From the NCBI GenBank assembly GCA_031253955.1, contig JAIRVJ010000122.1, positions 1 to 64,000 on the forward strand: a stretch of DNA of 64,000 nucleotides. The letters are read 5' to 3'. Every line of letters begins with the position of its first letter. The first letter of the stretch is position 1. The notes beneath the pieces were generated by a model. It was given only the letters and a program-made list of their open reading frames with translations. It had not been told where the DNA came from and searched no databases. This DNA is from Burkholderiaceae bacterium. Lineage in GTDB: Bacteria; Pseudomonadota; Gammaproteobacteria; Burkholderiales; Burkholderiaceae_C. Shown here one piece after another: positions 9,535-19,022 of the stretch. Position numbers and translations under genes: made by a program.

Positions 9535-10131
9535 ATGAAAATAACAGCCTGGATAAAAGCATGGTGCTTCCTCTTCCTTTTGGCGGGAACCCTTGCCCAT
9601 GCTTTCATGGCTGCATCATCTGCCAAGGCAGCGGTCTGGACTTCGGGAGCGGCCCCGTGCCATCCCGAAGTCAATTTCTCACCCGAAAACTCAATCACCG
9701 GCAATGCGCAACAACTGGTCGAGCAAGTCCTCCAATCGGCCAAAAAGTCGATCCGGCTGGCCGGCTATACCTTCACATCGCCAGCCATCGTCCGCAGCCT
9801 CATCGCGGCCAAGCGCCGGGGGGTGGATGTACAGGTTCTGGTGGACGACAAAGGCAACCACGGACCAGCTTCCGTGGCCGCCCTCAACCTGCTGGCCCAG
9901 GCCGCCATTCCGGTGCGCACGATTGGGGTTTACCCCATCCATCACGACAAATACATCGTCGCCGATAGCTCCACAGTGGAAACCGGCAGCTTCAATTTCA
10001 CCAAAGCCGCCGCCGAAAAAAACAGCGAAAACGCTCTCGTGCTCTGGAACTGCGAAAGCATCGCCAAAGCCTACTTGAACCACTGGACTTCAAGATGGAA
10101 CCAGGGCAAAAACTGGCAATTGAATTATTGA
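9535..10131 (+). CDS. nuc: Secreted phospholipase-D-superfamily nuclease (Nuc-like)
   Basis: Signal peptide; single HKD motif HHDKYIVADSSTVETGSFNFT. Confidence 0.85.
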   Translation: MKITAWIKAWCFLFLLAGTLAHAFMAASSAKAAVWTSGAAPCHPEVNFSPENSITGNAQQLVEQVLQSAKKSIRLAGYTFTSPAIVRSLIAAKRRGVDVQVLVDDKGNHGPASVAALNLLAQAAIPVRTIGVYPIHHDKYIVADSSTVETGSFNFTKAAAEKNSENALVLWNCESIAKAYLNHWTSRWNQGKNWQLNY

Positions 10132-10172
10132 TCGAAGAGCACAATTCTTTAATCAATGAAAGGAGAATCCAA

Positions 10173-10448
10173 ATGAATGCAATCGTTGATGGCCTCAGTG
10201 TGTTGGGCGCTGTCCTCAGTTGTCTGTTCGTCTCTGTACTCGTTGCCGACAGGATGAATGACAAGTTTGCGCGGCCTATCGTCACTAGCTTGTGGTTCGC
10301 CATAGGTTTTGGCATTAACGCACTCTACGGCGACGGGCTGTACTCCATATGGGATTGGGCGCAGGCTTGGGCACTCGGCATAAGCCTGGCTGCGGCGGCG
10401 CACATTGTTATGGGCATGGTGGTGTCGAAAGAAGTAAATCATGTATAA
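10173..10448 (+). CDS. Small membrane protein
   Basis: RBS AAAGGAGAATCC before ATG 10173; hydrophobic segments. Confidence 0.5.
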   Translation: MNAIVDGLSVLGAVLSCLFVSVLVADRMNDKFARPIVTSLWFAIGFGINALYGDGLYSIWDWAQAWALGISLAAAAHIVMGMVVSKEVNHV

Positions 10449-10500
10449 ATGACAAGTAGCGGAACAACAAGTGTCGATTTGCTTGCAATTTGTAAGACGG

Positions 10501-10532
10501 TTGGCGCCAATGCTTGTTTGGTGCTAGCACCA
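10501..10532. promoter_or_regulatory. Pair of perfect palindromes upstream of 10551
   Basis: TTGGCGCCAA (10501-10510) and TGGTGCTAGCACCA (10519-10532). Confidence 0.6.
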
Positions 10533-10550
10533 CCAACCAAGTAGAAAGCT

Positions 10551-10874
10551 ATGGAAGCAACCACCGAATTCGTGTTGATCGAAAAAATTCAGCGCCTTGA
10601 GCGGCAAGTAACACACCTGCAACGTGAGCTGCGGCGGACAGAGAGGGCGACCTTTGGAGCCATGCTCGGCCCGCTTCGCCTACGGGAAACCGTGTTGCTC
10701 TATATCGGCACAGAGGATGCGGCCCAGTTCTCCGAACGACTGGCGCGAGAGTTCGATACGGAGGTCGCTTGTCAGGCGCTGCAACACCTGTTTGATCTGA
10801 ACCGTGCTCCTGTTCCTGATGAACTGCGCGAAGCGATGCGTGCAGTCTTTAATCATGGAATGCGCCGGTGGTAG
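10551..10874 (+). CDS. Hypothetical coiled-coil protein
   Basis: 107 aa ORF with helical N-terminus. Confidence 0.5.
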   Translation: MEATTEFVLIEKIQRLERQVTHLQRELRRTERATFGAMLGPLRLRETVLLYIGTEDAAQFSERLAREFDTEVACQALQHLFDLNRAPVPDELREAMRAVFNHGMRRW

Positions 10875-10899
10875 GACCCATTCAAGAAAGGTCATTGAA

Positions 10900-11967
10900 A
10901 TGGACATTCGCGCCCAGGAAGTCCGCCGCCGCGGTCTGGAAGCTCTGGCCCGCTACTTTGGCCCCATCATCAACGAAGCCTTGGCCGATCCCCAGGTTAT
11001 CGAAGTCATGCTCAACCCGGACGGAAAGCTCTGGATTGACTATTTGGGCGAGCGCGGCATGGTGAAAGCTGGCGAGTTGGATGCTGCGCAAGGACTGGGT
11101 ATCATCACCACGGTAGCCGGCATTCTGGAAGCCGAAGTCACTTCCGACAAACCCATTCTCGAATGTGAGCTACCTTCCGATGGCAGCCGCTTTGAGGGCT
11201 TGATTGCCCCTATCGTCACCGGGCCGACCTTCGCTATCAGAAAAAAAGCATCGCTGATCTACACCCTGGACGACTACGTTGCAAAAAATATCATGACGTT
11301 GAGCCAGAAAGACGCCCTTGAACAGGCCGTGTACAGCCAGCATGGAAAAGTTTCCGGCCCGGAGCAAATTTACCAAGATGCGATCCAACAAGCTATCTCT
11401 TATCGGGAAAAAACCTCTAAAAATGCTTTGGAACAGACTATTGCCAACCGGGAGAACATCCTTGTATCCGGCGGCACCGGCACTGGCAAAACCACCCTGG
11501 CCAATGCCATGCTGGAAGCCATTGCCCGCATTTGCCCGCGGCACCGCATCATCATCATTGAAGACACCCGCGAACTTCAATGCAAGGCCGAAAACGTGGT
11601 GCCCCTCAGAACCAGCGACAACGTGGACATGACGATGCTGCTGCGCGCCACCATGCGCCTGCGCCCGGACCGCATTATCGTCGGTGAAACCCGCGATAAA
11701 AGCGCCCTGGCGCTGCTCAAGGCATGGAACACCGGCCATCCGGGCGGCATCAGTACCGTCCACGCCAACAATTCGGCGGCGGCCCTGGTGCGCATCGGCC
11801 AGTTGATCCAGGAAGCCGGCGTTCCCCCCGCCCCCGAATTGATCGCCGAAGCCGTCAATGTGGTCGTTTCTATGGTTCGCACCGCCACCGGACGCATAGT
11901 CGAGGAAGTCATTCGGGTCAAAGGCTATAGACCCGAATACGGCTTCGAGACGGAGCGGATTGCCTAA
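10900..11967 (+). CDS. trbB: TrbB/VirB11 T4SS ATPase
   Basis: GGTGTGKTTLANAML, RIIIIEDTRELQCKAENVVPLRT, TMRLRPDRIIVGETRDKSALALLKAWNTGHPGGISTVHANN. Confidence 0.93.
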   Translation: MDIRAQEVRRRGLEALARYFGPIINEALADPQVIEVMLNPDGKLWIDYLGERGMVKAGELDAAQGLGIITTVAGILEAEVTSDKPILECELPSDGSRFEGLIAPIVTGPTFAIRKKASLIYTLDDYVAKNIMTLSQKDALEQAVYSQHGKVSGPEQIYQDAIQQAISYREKTSKNALEQTIANRENILVSGGTGTGKTTLANAMLEAIARICPRHRIIIIEDTRELQCKAENVVPLRTSDNVDMTMLLRATMRLRPDRIIVGETRDKSALALLKAWNTGHPGGISTVHANNSAAALVRIGQLIQEAGVPPAPELIAEAVNVVVSMVRTATGRIVEEVIRVKGYRPEYGFETERIA

Positions 11968-12007
11968 GACTTTTAAAAGTCTTTTAAAACTTTTTAAAGC
12001 TCTTTTT

Positions 12008-12042
12008 AAAAGCCCGATGAAGAAGATTCATCGGGCTTTTTT
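12008..12042 (+). terminator. Rho-independent terminator after trbB
   Basis: AAAAGCCCGATGAA-GAAGA-TTCATCGGGCTTTT, 14 bp perfect stem, then T run. Confidence 0.9.
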
Positions 12043-12079
12043 AATGGCCGATGGAATGAGCCAATTAAAAAGCCTGACC

Positions 12080-12112
12080 ATGAATAGCCTCTCGAAGTAA
12101 GCAAGTGAGAGC
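12080..12112 (+). promoter_or_regulatory. Operon-head element copy B
   Basis: ATGAATAGCCTCTCGAAGTAAGCAAGTGAGAGC. Confidence 0.65.
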
Positions 12113-12167
12113 AAGGTTGCTCCCGCACCCCGCGCCGCTGGCGCGGTCTACCGATGAAAGGACAGGC

Positions 12168-12401
12168 ATGGCGATCTTTCCGACTACTACCCCTATGAAG
12201 ACCTCGCCGCAGGCGCATCAAGGGATGGATGAGCTGGGCGGCATCTCGGGAGCGTCCGCCGCTGACGCGCAACCCGACGACGAGTTTGGCGAAGCCGACC
12301 TGCTGGCCGGCAACGCCGGCCTCGGCCTCGGTCCCGAAGAGGTCCACGAGCCAGAGGGCAGCTTGGGTCAGGCGGCACCCCGCATGGCCCGGGCGGCCTG
12401 A
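12168..12401 (+). CDS. Small hypothetical protein
   Basis: RBS-like AAAGGACAGGC before ATG 12168; 77 aa acidic. Confidence 0.5.
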   Translation: MAIFPTTTPMKTSPQAHQGMDELGGISGASAADAQPDDEFGEADLLAGNAGLGLGPEEVHEPEGSLGQAAPRMARAA

Positions 12402-12482
12402 CGGTAGCGGCCTCGGTGCACCCGCATCCTGGCGAGTTTCAAAACTTCCACGAGTTCAATTTTTTCACGAAGGAGTCCATCA

Positions 12483-13636
12483 TGGCTTTTATGAATGCAG
12501 GAAAAAACACGAACGAGTCTTCTCAGAAGACTCTCCCCGAAATCAGCGAGGCCGTTCAAAAGGCGCGGGTCGAAATGACGGACCGGCTGGTCGATCAGGC
12601 CGCCAAGGGCATCGCCCCCTGGAACCACAAGCTTGATCCAAATCTCGGGGAACGGCTGCCTTACAACCCGTTTTCCAAAACCAAGGAACACGATGCCCTG
12701 CGCGGGGCCAATGGCCTTCAACTGGCGTCCGTGGCCGAAGACAAAGGCTACAAAGACCCCCGTTGGATCAGCCGCAGCCAAATGCAGGAGCGGGGTTGGT
12801 CATTTAAAACCGGCGAAAAAGGCACCAATGTCGAGTTCTATTCCCCCAAGGGCACGGAGCGCACCCAATACAAACGTGACGATCAGGGCAATGAAGTCTT
12901 CGATGAAGACGGCAACCGCATGAAAGAAACGGTGGTATTGGAAAAATCCACGATTGGCGCGATACAAATGTTCAATCTGGAACAGGTGGTCGAAGGCAAA
13001 TTCGCCAAGACCCCCATTCCAGAGCTGGACAAAGCAGCGCGCCAGCCGGCCCTCAAGGAATTGAACGAGACATTTGCCAAATCCGGGATCGAAGTGCGGG
13101 ACGCAATGTCCGGCGCACCATCGCATATAGGGGTGCAAGGCAAAGGCGCCATCTACCTGTCTGAACCAGACAAGGGCAATGATGTCGCTAAAGCCCAATT
13201 GATGGTGCGCGGCATGGCGGCCAAGGCGCTGACCCTGGACACCGCCGGCGGCTGGAGCAGGGCCGATAGCGACAGGACCAAATTTATCAAAACCGAATTG
13301 CGGATCGAATTGGCGAGCCGCCTTCTGTCCGATAAATATGCCATCCCGAACCAGACCGAGCGGCTGGACGATCTAAAAGGCCACGTAGCGCAGACTTTGG
13401 ACGAAATCAACGGCAAAACCCGAGAAAAAGACCAAATCCGCTTCGCGGCCCGCGACGCCGACCGCGCGGTCACGCGCGTGCTCGACGGTAACTGGAGCCG
13501 GTCCCAGGAATGGAGCCGCAACCAAAACCGCGAGCAGCAGCCCGAACGCTCCCAGCAAGAGCAGCCAGAGCATCCGCAGGAGGTCAAGGCTCCAGCCAAG
13601 TCCCGATCAAAGGGCAAGGCTTTGGAGCGTGGCTAA
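12483..13636 (+). CDS. ArdC-like antirestriction protein (ssDNA-binding N-terminal domain)
   Basis: MTDRLVDQAAKGIAPWNHKL...LPYNPFSKTKEHDALRGANGLQL...DPRWISRSQMQERGWSFKTGEKGTNVEFYSP; C-terminal KALERG. Confidence 0.75.
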
Positions 13637-13660
13637 CCGCTAATTTTTAACCACGAGGCA

Positions 13661-13686
13661 GGGGGAGTGGCAACACTCCCCCTTTT
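13661..13686 (+). terminator. Terminator/attenuator between the ArdC-like and pentapeptide genes
   Basis: GGGGGAGTG-GCAA-CACTCCCCC-TTTT. Confidence 0.8.
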
Positions 13687-13714
13687 CCCGATGTTTTCAG
13701 GCAAGGAGCCAATC

Positions 13715-14554
13715 ATGGCTTTCATGAACCAAATCCCCGATCCATCGGATCAACAGCCCAAACAATCGCCCTACGATATTCTGGTGTGGCTCGATGGCAG
13801 CTATTGTTACCGGCTGGAACGGGAGCGCCCGGGCACGATGGCGGCGGCAAGACCGGATGGCTATCTTGCCGTCAGGGCCAACAGCCAGGCCCATCAAATG
13901 ATCGAAGGCCGACATTGGGATAGGGATCCGGGAGTGCCTGAAGCTCTCTATGACAAGGCCGCCCTGTACGAAAAGGATATTTCATTTCACACCGTGATTA
14001 AAAATGGATTATACCAGAAACTTTACGCCTGTGAAGCGCCCGGAATTCTTGACCGCGCGCAACGTCTGGGCTATGCGGCCAAACAGGCTATCGAGCAAGG
14101 CGTCAGTTTGAAAGGGGCGAATCTGGAGTATATGGAATTGAGTGACGCATCCTTGCGCGGGGTGGATTTTTCCTGCGCATCTTTAGGCAATGTGAAATTG
14201 TTGAGATGCGATATGGTTCACGCTTTGTTGGAAGGATCTGTTTTATACGGCATTGATTTGACCGGCACAAATTTGCAAGGAGCCAAATTCAAGAATGCCG
14301 TCCTGACCCATGCAAACTTCACCAACGCTAATCTGGAAAACGCAGATTTCACGGATGTAATTACCATCTACGGAGCCAATTTCACAGGCGCGCATATTGA
14401 TCGGACACATGGCCTGAAGGAAAAACTGCGCGACAAAGCGCCTGCCAAAGAATCTTGGGAATTGACCGACGCTGAAATCGAAAGCATCGGGCGCGAAGCA
14501 CCCGCCTCTGTCTCCCGCGCGCCCTCCCGTAAGGTTGCCAGCCTAGAACGCTAG
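13715..14554 (+). CDS. Pentapeptide-repeat protein with SLER C-terminus
   Basis: LKGANLEYMELSDASLRGVDFSCASL...LTGTNLQGAKFKNAVLTHANFTNANLENADF; N-terminal MAFMN as in the ArdC-like protein. Confidence 0.75.
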   Translation: MAFMNQIPDPSDQQPKQSPYDILVWLDGSYCYRLERERPGTMAAARPDGYLAVRANSQAHQMIEGRHWDRDPGVPEALYDKAALYEKDISFHTVIKNGLYQKLYACEAPGILDRAQRLGYAAKQAIEQGVSLKGANLEYMELSDASLRGVDFSCASLGNVKLLRCDMVHALLEGSVLYGIDLTGTNLQGAKFKNAVLTHANFTNANLENADFTDVITIYGANFTGAHIDRTHGLKEKLRDKAPAKESWELTDAEIESIGREAPASVSRAPSRKVASLER

Positions 14555-14566
14555 GGGGACACACCT

Positions 14567-16498
14567 ATGCCCACAGCAGCAGCCGGTCCATCCGCCCTCT
14601 ACCAAATTCCCAAGACCGAGCGCGACCCGGCGCGCCTGATCTGGTGGGGCATCTTCGTGTGGATTTTCATCTCGATTTCCGCTTGCTGGCTTACCAGCCA
14701 GTACATGGCCTGGGCCTTGAACCTCAAACCCGTGGCGATGCCCTGGGATTGCTTTTTCTGGTTCTGGGACTACAACAAACAAGAATACGGCGAACACGTC
14801 CTTTCCGTCATAGGCCGCGCCCATGTGCTGCTGGGTGCCGGCGCGCTCATTTCCATGTTCGTGCCCGCCAGCCTGATGTGGAAACAAAAAAGCCGCGTGC
14901 ACGGCCAGCGCAACGACCTTTACGGCTCGGCCCATTGGGCCACACCAGACGAAGTGGCGGCCACCGGCCTGCTGCCCGACGACAAAAACAAAGGCGGCGT
15001 GCTGTTCGGCGCCTACAACGACGGCTCGCGCATCCAGTACCTGCGGCACAAGGGACCGGAACACATGCTGGTATTCGCGCCCACCCGCTCCGGCAAGGGC
15101 GTGGGCATCGTCATCCCCACCCTCTTGTCCTGGGATCAGTCGGTGCTGGTCAACGACATCAAGGGCGAGAACTGGGAACTGTCCAGCGGCTTCCGGCAGC
15201 GGGCGCTGGGCCAGCGTTGCATCCGCTTTGCCCCAGCCGATGAAGGATCGGCCCGGTTTAATCCGCTCAACGAAATCCGCATGGACAACAAGAATCTGAT
15301 CAAGGACGTGCAAAACATTGCCACCATGATCGTCGATCCTGACGGCAAGGGCCTGGAAGACCACTGGGCCAAGACCGGCTTTGACCTGCTGGTGGGCGCC
15401 ATCCTGTACATCCTGCTGGAAGAAAAAATCCGGCAAAAAAATCTCGCCGGCGTCGCCGCGCTGCTCTCCGATGGCGGCGAAATCCGCCAGATTGCCGCGC
15501 AAGAGGCCAAGAAAGGCCGCAAACCCGAAGACGGCGAAATCGATGGCGCGCAAGCGGTAATGCTCTACATCGCCAAAGTCGCCAACGAAAAACTCGAACA
15601 GAACCAATTCCGGGGCGATGCGCGCGGCCAGGCTGAGCGCATCGGCTGGAACGTGGCCGCCCAGGCTGCCGGCGCCATGAACAACAAGGCGCCCAACGAA
15701 TTTTCCGGCGTCATGTCCACCAGCCTGAGTTTTCTGACACTGTACCGCGACTCCGTGGTCGCGCAAAACACCTCCGCCTCGGACTTTTCCATCGAGGATC
15801 TGATGGGCGCGGGGTTCGATCCCAGCGGCAAACCCAAAGGCCCGAAGGTCAGCCTGTACATCGTCAGCCCGCCCAGCGACAAAGACCGCATCAAGCCGCT
15901 CACGCGCCTGATCCTGAACATGACGCTGCGCCGCCTGACCGAAGGCATGTCCTACAACGAGGATGGCACCAGCAAGAGCCTGTACCCGCACCGGCTGCTG
16001 CTGCTGATCGACGAATTTCCCAGCCTGGGCAAGCTCGACGTCTTCGAGGAAGCCCTGGCCTTTATCGCCGGCTACGGCCTGAAAGCCCTGCTCATCACAC
16101 AGGACTTGAGCCAGCTTCAAAAAGCGTACACCAAAGACGAATCCATCGTCAGCAACTGCCACATCCGTATCGCTTACGCCCCCAACAAGGTTGAAACCGC
16201 CGATCTGCTTTCGCAAATGACCGGCAAGATGACCGTCACCCAAACGCAGCTTCAGTATTCCGGCAGCCGTCTGGCCATGATGCTGCACAACGTCAACACC
16301 AGCGAAAACACCGTGGGCCGCGAACTGCTCACGCCCGATGAGTGCATGAGACTGCCGCCCGACGATGAACTGGTCTTCATGGCCGGCCACAGCCCGATCT
16401 ATTGCCAGAAGATCAAGTACTACGCCGACCAGCAGCTCTACGAGCGTATGCAGATGCGCGCGGCGCAATCGAATGCGCCGCAAGGAATGCTGGCATGA
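14567..16498 (+). CDS. traG: TraG/VirD4 type IV coupling protein
   Basis: VFAPTRSGKGVGIVIPTLLSWDQSVLVNDIKGENWELSSGF; LLLIDEFPSLGKLDVFEEALAFIAGYGLKALLITQDLSQLQ; N-terminal TM segments. Confidence 0.95.
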   Translation: MPTAAAGPSALYQIPKTERDPARLIWWGIFVWIFISISACWLTSQYMAWALNLKPVAMPWDCFFWFWDYNKQEYGEHVLSVIGRAHVLLGAGALISMFVPASLMWKQKSRVHGQRNDLYGSAHWATPDEVAATGLLPDDKNKGGVLFGAYNDGSRIQYLRHKGPEHMLVFAPTRSGKGVGIVIPTLLSWDQSVLVNDIKGENWELSSGFRQRALGQRCIRFAPADEGSARFNPLNEIRMDNKNLIKDVQNIATMIVDPDGKGLEDHWAKTGFDLLVGAILYILLEEKIRQKNLAGVAALLSDGGEIRQIAAQEAKKGRKPEDGEIDGAQAVMLYIAKVANEKLEQNQFRGDARGQAERIGWNVAAQAAGAMNNKAPNEFSGVMSTSLSFLTLYRDSVVAQNTSASDFSIEDLMGAGFDPSGKPKGPKVSLYIVSPPSDKDRIKPLTRLILNMTLRRLTEGMSYNEDGTSKSLYPHRLLLLIDEFPSLGKLDVFEEALAFIAGYGLKALLITQDLSQLQKAYTKDESIVSNCHIRIAYAPNKVETADLLSQMTGKMTVTQTQLQYSGSRLAMMLHNVNTSENTVGRELLTPDECMRLPPDDELVFMAGHSPIYCQKIKYYADQQLYERMQMRAAQSNAPQGMLA

Positions 16499-18150
16499 AA
16501 AAAGAAAAACTGCTCCTGGCAAGCCGGATCCTTGCCATCCCGGCTGGAATCCTGTTTGGAATCTGCGCCGAAAAGATTGCGCACCTGACCGGTGCCGGCC
16601 CTCTGCTGCTGGGCGCCTGTTTGCTGGCGGCCATGTCCGCAGCGCTGATCTGGAAACAAAAGAACCGCGTCCGCCGTCAGCGTGATGACACCCGGGATTA
16701 CACCCCTTGGGCTACGTCGTCTCAAATCGAAGCCACCGGCTTGCTGGCTGATGAAAAAAACGCAGGCGGTGTGCTGCTGGGCGCTTCCCACGGCGGCGGC
16801 AGGAGTATCCAGCACTTGTGCAGCAAGGCAGCGGAACACATTCTGGTGGTTGGCCGGGAGCGTTCGGGCAAGAGTGTGGGCATCGTCATTCCGACCCTGC
16901 TCAGTTGGGACCAGTCGGTGCTGGTCTATGACATTGCCGGAGAAAGTTGGGAACTCACCAGCGGTTTCCGGGAACGGGTCCTTGGCCAGCGTTGCATCCG
17001 CTTTGCACCCTCGCAAGAAGGATCGGCCCGATTCAACCCGCTCGATGCGATCCGCATGGATCAGAACCTGGTGAACGACGTACAGAACATCGTCGCCATG
17101 ATTGTCGATCCAGACGGTAAGGACATACACGATCACTGGTTCCATACCAGTTTCAACCTGCTGGCTGGCAGCATTCTTTATGTCCTGCTGGAAGAAAAAA
17201 TCCGGCAAAAAAGCCTGGAAAGTGTGGGCGATCTGCTCGTGGGTCTCGGTGATTTGCGGCAGACTATCGCTGATGAGGCTGGCAACGGCAATACATCACG
17301 CGCGGCCATGTCTTACATGGTCCGGGCCGCCAATGAAAAGCTCAAAAAGAACGATTTCCCCGACACACCGTGCGGTCAGGCCGAACGTGACGGCTGGAAG
17401 CTGGTTGCCCAAACCGTCGGTGGCACGAAGGGCAAAGAGTCCACTGAATATTCGGCTGTCTTGTCAATGAGCCTGCGTTTGCTGCGCCCCTATTGCGAAG
17501 ACTCCATCATCGCGCAAAACACCGCGACCTCGGACTTCTCCATCGATGACCTGATGGGCGGCGGCTTCAATGAGAACGGCCAGCCCAGAGGTCCGAAGGT
17601 CAGCTTGTACATCGTCGCGCCGCCCCATGACAAAGACCGTATCAGGCCGCTCACGCGCCTGATCCTGCACATGACGCTGCGCCGCCTGACCGAAGGCAAC
17701 CCGGACAGCGCCAGCAAGAGCGGGCATCCGCACCGGCTCCTGTTCCTGATCGACGACTTTCCTAGCCTGGGCAAGCTTAACGTATTGGAACAAGCTCTGG
17801 CCTTGACCGCAGACTATGGTTTTAAAGCCTTGCTTACCGCGCAAAGCCTGGCTCAATTGCAAGAGGCATATGGCAAGGATTCATTGATTATTCCCTATTG
17901 CAATATTCGTCTCAGACTCAGCAAGGATGAAATCATCGATTGGTTTTTTACCGGTGAAAACACTGCGGGCTATGAATTGCTCGTGCCCGATGCGTACATA
18001 AGTTTGCCGCCCGATGATGAACTGGTCTTTATGGCCGGTCACAGCCCGATTCATTGCCAGAAGATCAAGTATTACGCCGATCCGCAGCTTAAGGAGTGCG
18101 CCCAAATGGGCGCGGCCACCAGCAACGAACACAACCCCAACCCCCCGTGA
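16495..18150 (+). CDS. Second, divergent TraG/VirD4-like paralogue
   Basis: ATGA overlap with traG; near co-linear with it; GRERSGKSVGIVIPTLL; LFLIDDFPSLGKLNVLEQAL; internal deletion near the C-terminus. Confidence 0.9.
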   Translation: MKKEKLLLASRILAIPAGILFGICAEKIAHLTGAGPLLLGACLLAAMSAALIWKQKNRVRRQRDDTRDYTPWATSSQIEATGLLADEKNAGGVLLGASHGGGRSIQHLCSKAAEHILVVGRERSGKSVGIVIPTLLSWDQSVLVYDIAGESWELTSGFRERVLGQRCIRFAPSQEGSARFNPLDAIRMDQNLVNDVQNIVAMIVDPDGKDIHDHWFHTSFNLLAGSILYVLLEEKIRQKSLESVGDLLVGLGDLRQTIADEAGNGNTSRAAMSYMVRAANEKLKKNDFPDTPCGQAERDGWKLVAQTVGGTKGKESTEYSAVLSMSLRLLRPYCEDSIIAQNTATSDFSIDDLMGGGFNENGQPRGPKVSLYIVAPPHDKDRIRPLTRLILHMTLRRLTEGNPDSASKSGHPHRLLFLIDDFPSLGKLNVLEQALALTADYGFKALLTAQSLAQLQEAYGKDSLIIPYCNIRLRLSKDEIIDWFFTGENTAGYELLVPDAYISLPPDDELVFMAGHSPIHCQKIKYYADPQLKECAQMGAATSNEHNPNPP

Positions 18151-18157
18151 GAACCGC

Positions 18158-18334
18158 ATGAAATTCACCCTGACCATCACCGATGCCGGCGACACAAAAG
18201 TTGATGTCAATTTCAACTTTGATCCGCCCCTTGACGCTGAGATCGAACAGGACACCTTTGCCGCCTATCTGGCGCGCGTCGTTTTGGAAGCCCTTCGCAA
18301 TGAACAGCGCGCCCTGGAAGGAACACAGACATGA
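18158..18334 (+). CDS. Small hypothetical protein
   Basis: 58 aa, MKFTLTITDAGDTKVDVNFNFDPP..., overlaps traF start. Confidence 0.5.
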   Translation: MKFTLTITDAGDTKVDVNFNFDPPLDAEIEQDTFAAYLARVVLEALRNEQRALEGTQT

Positions 18335-18906
18335 GCGGGAACCATCCTGTTTCAAAAGATGAATCCCCGGTCAAAAAGAAACCCCGTAAAAAAACATTTC
18401 TGATGGTTGGAATTGCGATGGGCATTTTGCTCGGAATGTATGCCGGCGTAGGCAGTTTGCACGCGATGGGCTTGCGCATCAACCTGTCGAGCAGTGAACC
18501 CTTGGGCCTGTACTGGATGCACCCTTACCAGGGCAACACCCTCGCCAAGGGCGACTTGATCGAATTTTGTCCGGCCATCCGGCAGCAAGACTTTCCGTTC
18601 ACCTTGCGCGGCGCCTGCCCTGGCGGGGTCATGCCTTTCCTGAAAGAAGTCATCGGCGTGCCGGGCGACCTGGTGCAAGTCACTGACCAGGGTGTCAGTG
18701 TCAACGGTCAGGCCATCGCCGACAGTCAGCCCAAAGACCATTCCGAGGTCACGCAAAAGCCGTTGCCGCACTGGCGCGGCCAAACCACGCTGCGCGCCGG
18801 CCAATACTGGGTCTACGGATCGGGCGATACCAAAAATAGCTTCGATTCCCGCTATTACGGCCCCATCACGGCGCCGCAGATCATTTCCCTCAAAAAGTCT
18901 GGCTGA
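18331..18906 (+). CDS. traF: TraF-like conjugative signal peptidase (S26)
   Basis: INLSSSEPLGLYWMHP...KGDLIEFCP...LKEVIGVPGDLVQVTDQGVSVNGQ...YWVYGSGDTKNSFDSRYYGPI. Confidence 0.9.
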   Translation: MSGNHPVSKDESPVKKKPRKKTFLMVGIAMGILLGMYAGVGSLHAMGLRINLSSSEPLGLYWMHPYQGNTLAKGDLIEFCPAIRQQDFPFTLRGACPGGVMPFLKEVIGVPGDLVQVTDQGVSVNGQAIADSQPKDHSEVTQKPLPHWRGQTTLRAGQYWVYGSGDTKNSFDSRYYGPITAPQIISLKKSG

Positions 18907-19022
18907 CAGCCAAAAAACATGCGATGGACGATAACGACAGGAACAAGTTGCCGACAGCTACCCAAGCGTGATCGCGCACTGGAGCCGTAAACTCAATAAC
19001 CTTGCCCCGAAAGAACCTCACC

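Noticed and set aside
14543-16522. 659 aa minus-strand ORF opposite traG
   Set aside because: Antisense shadow of the GC-rich traG gene; no family features, while the plus strand has clear VirD4 motifs.
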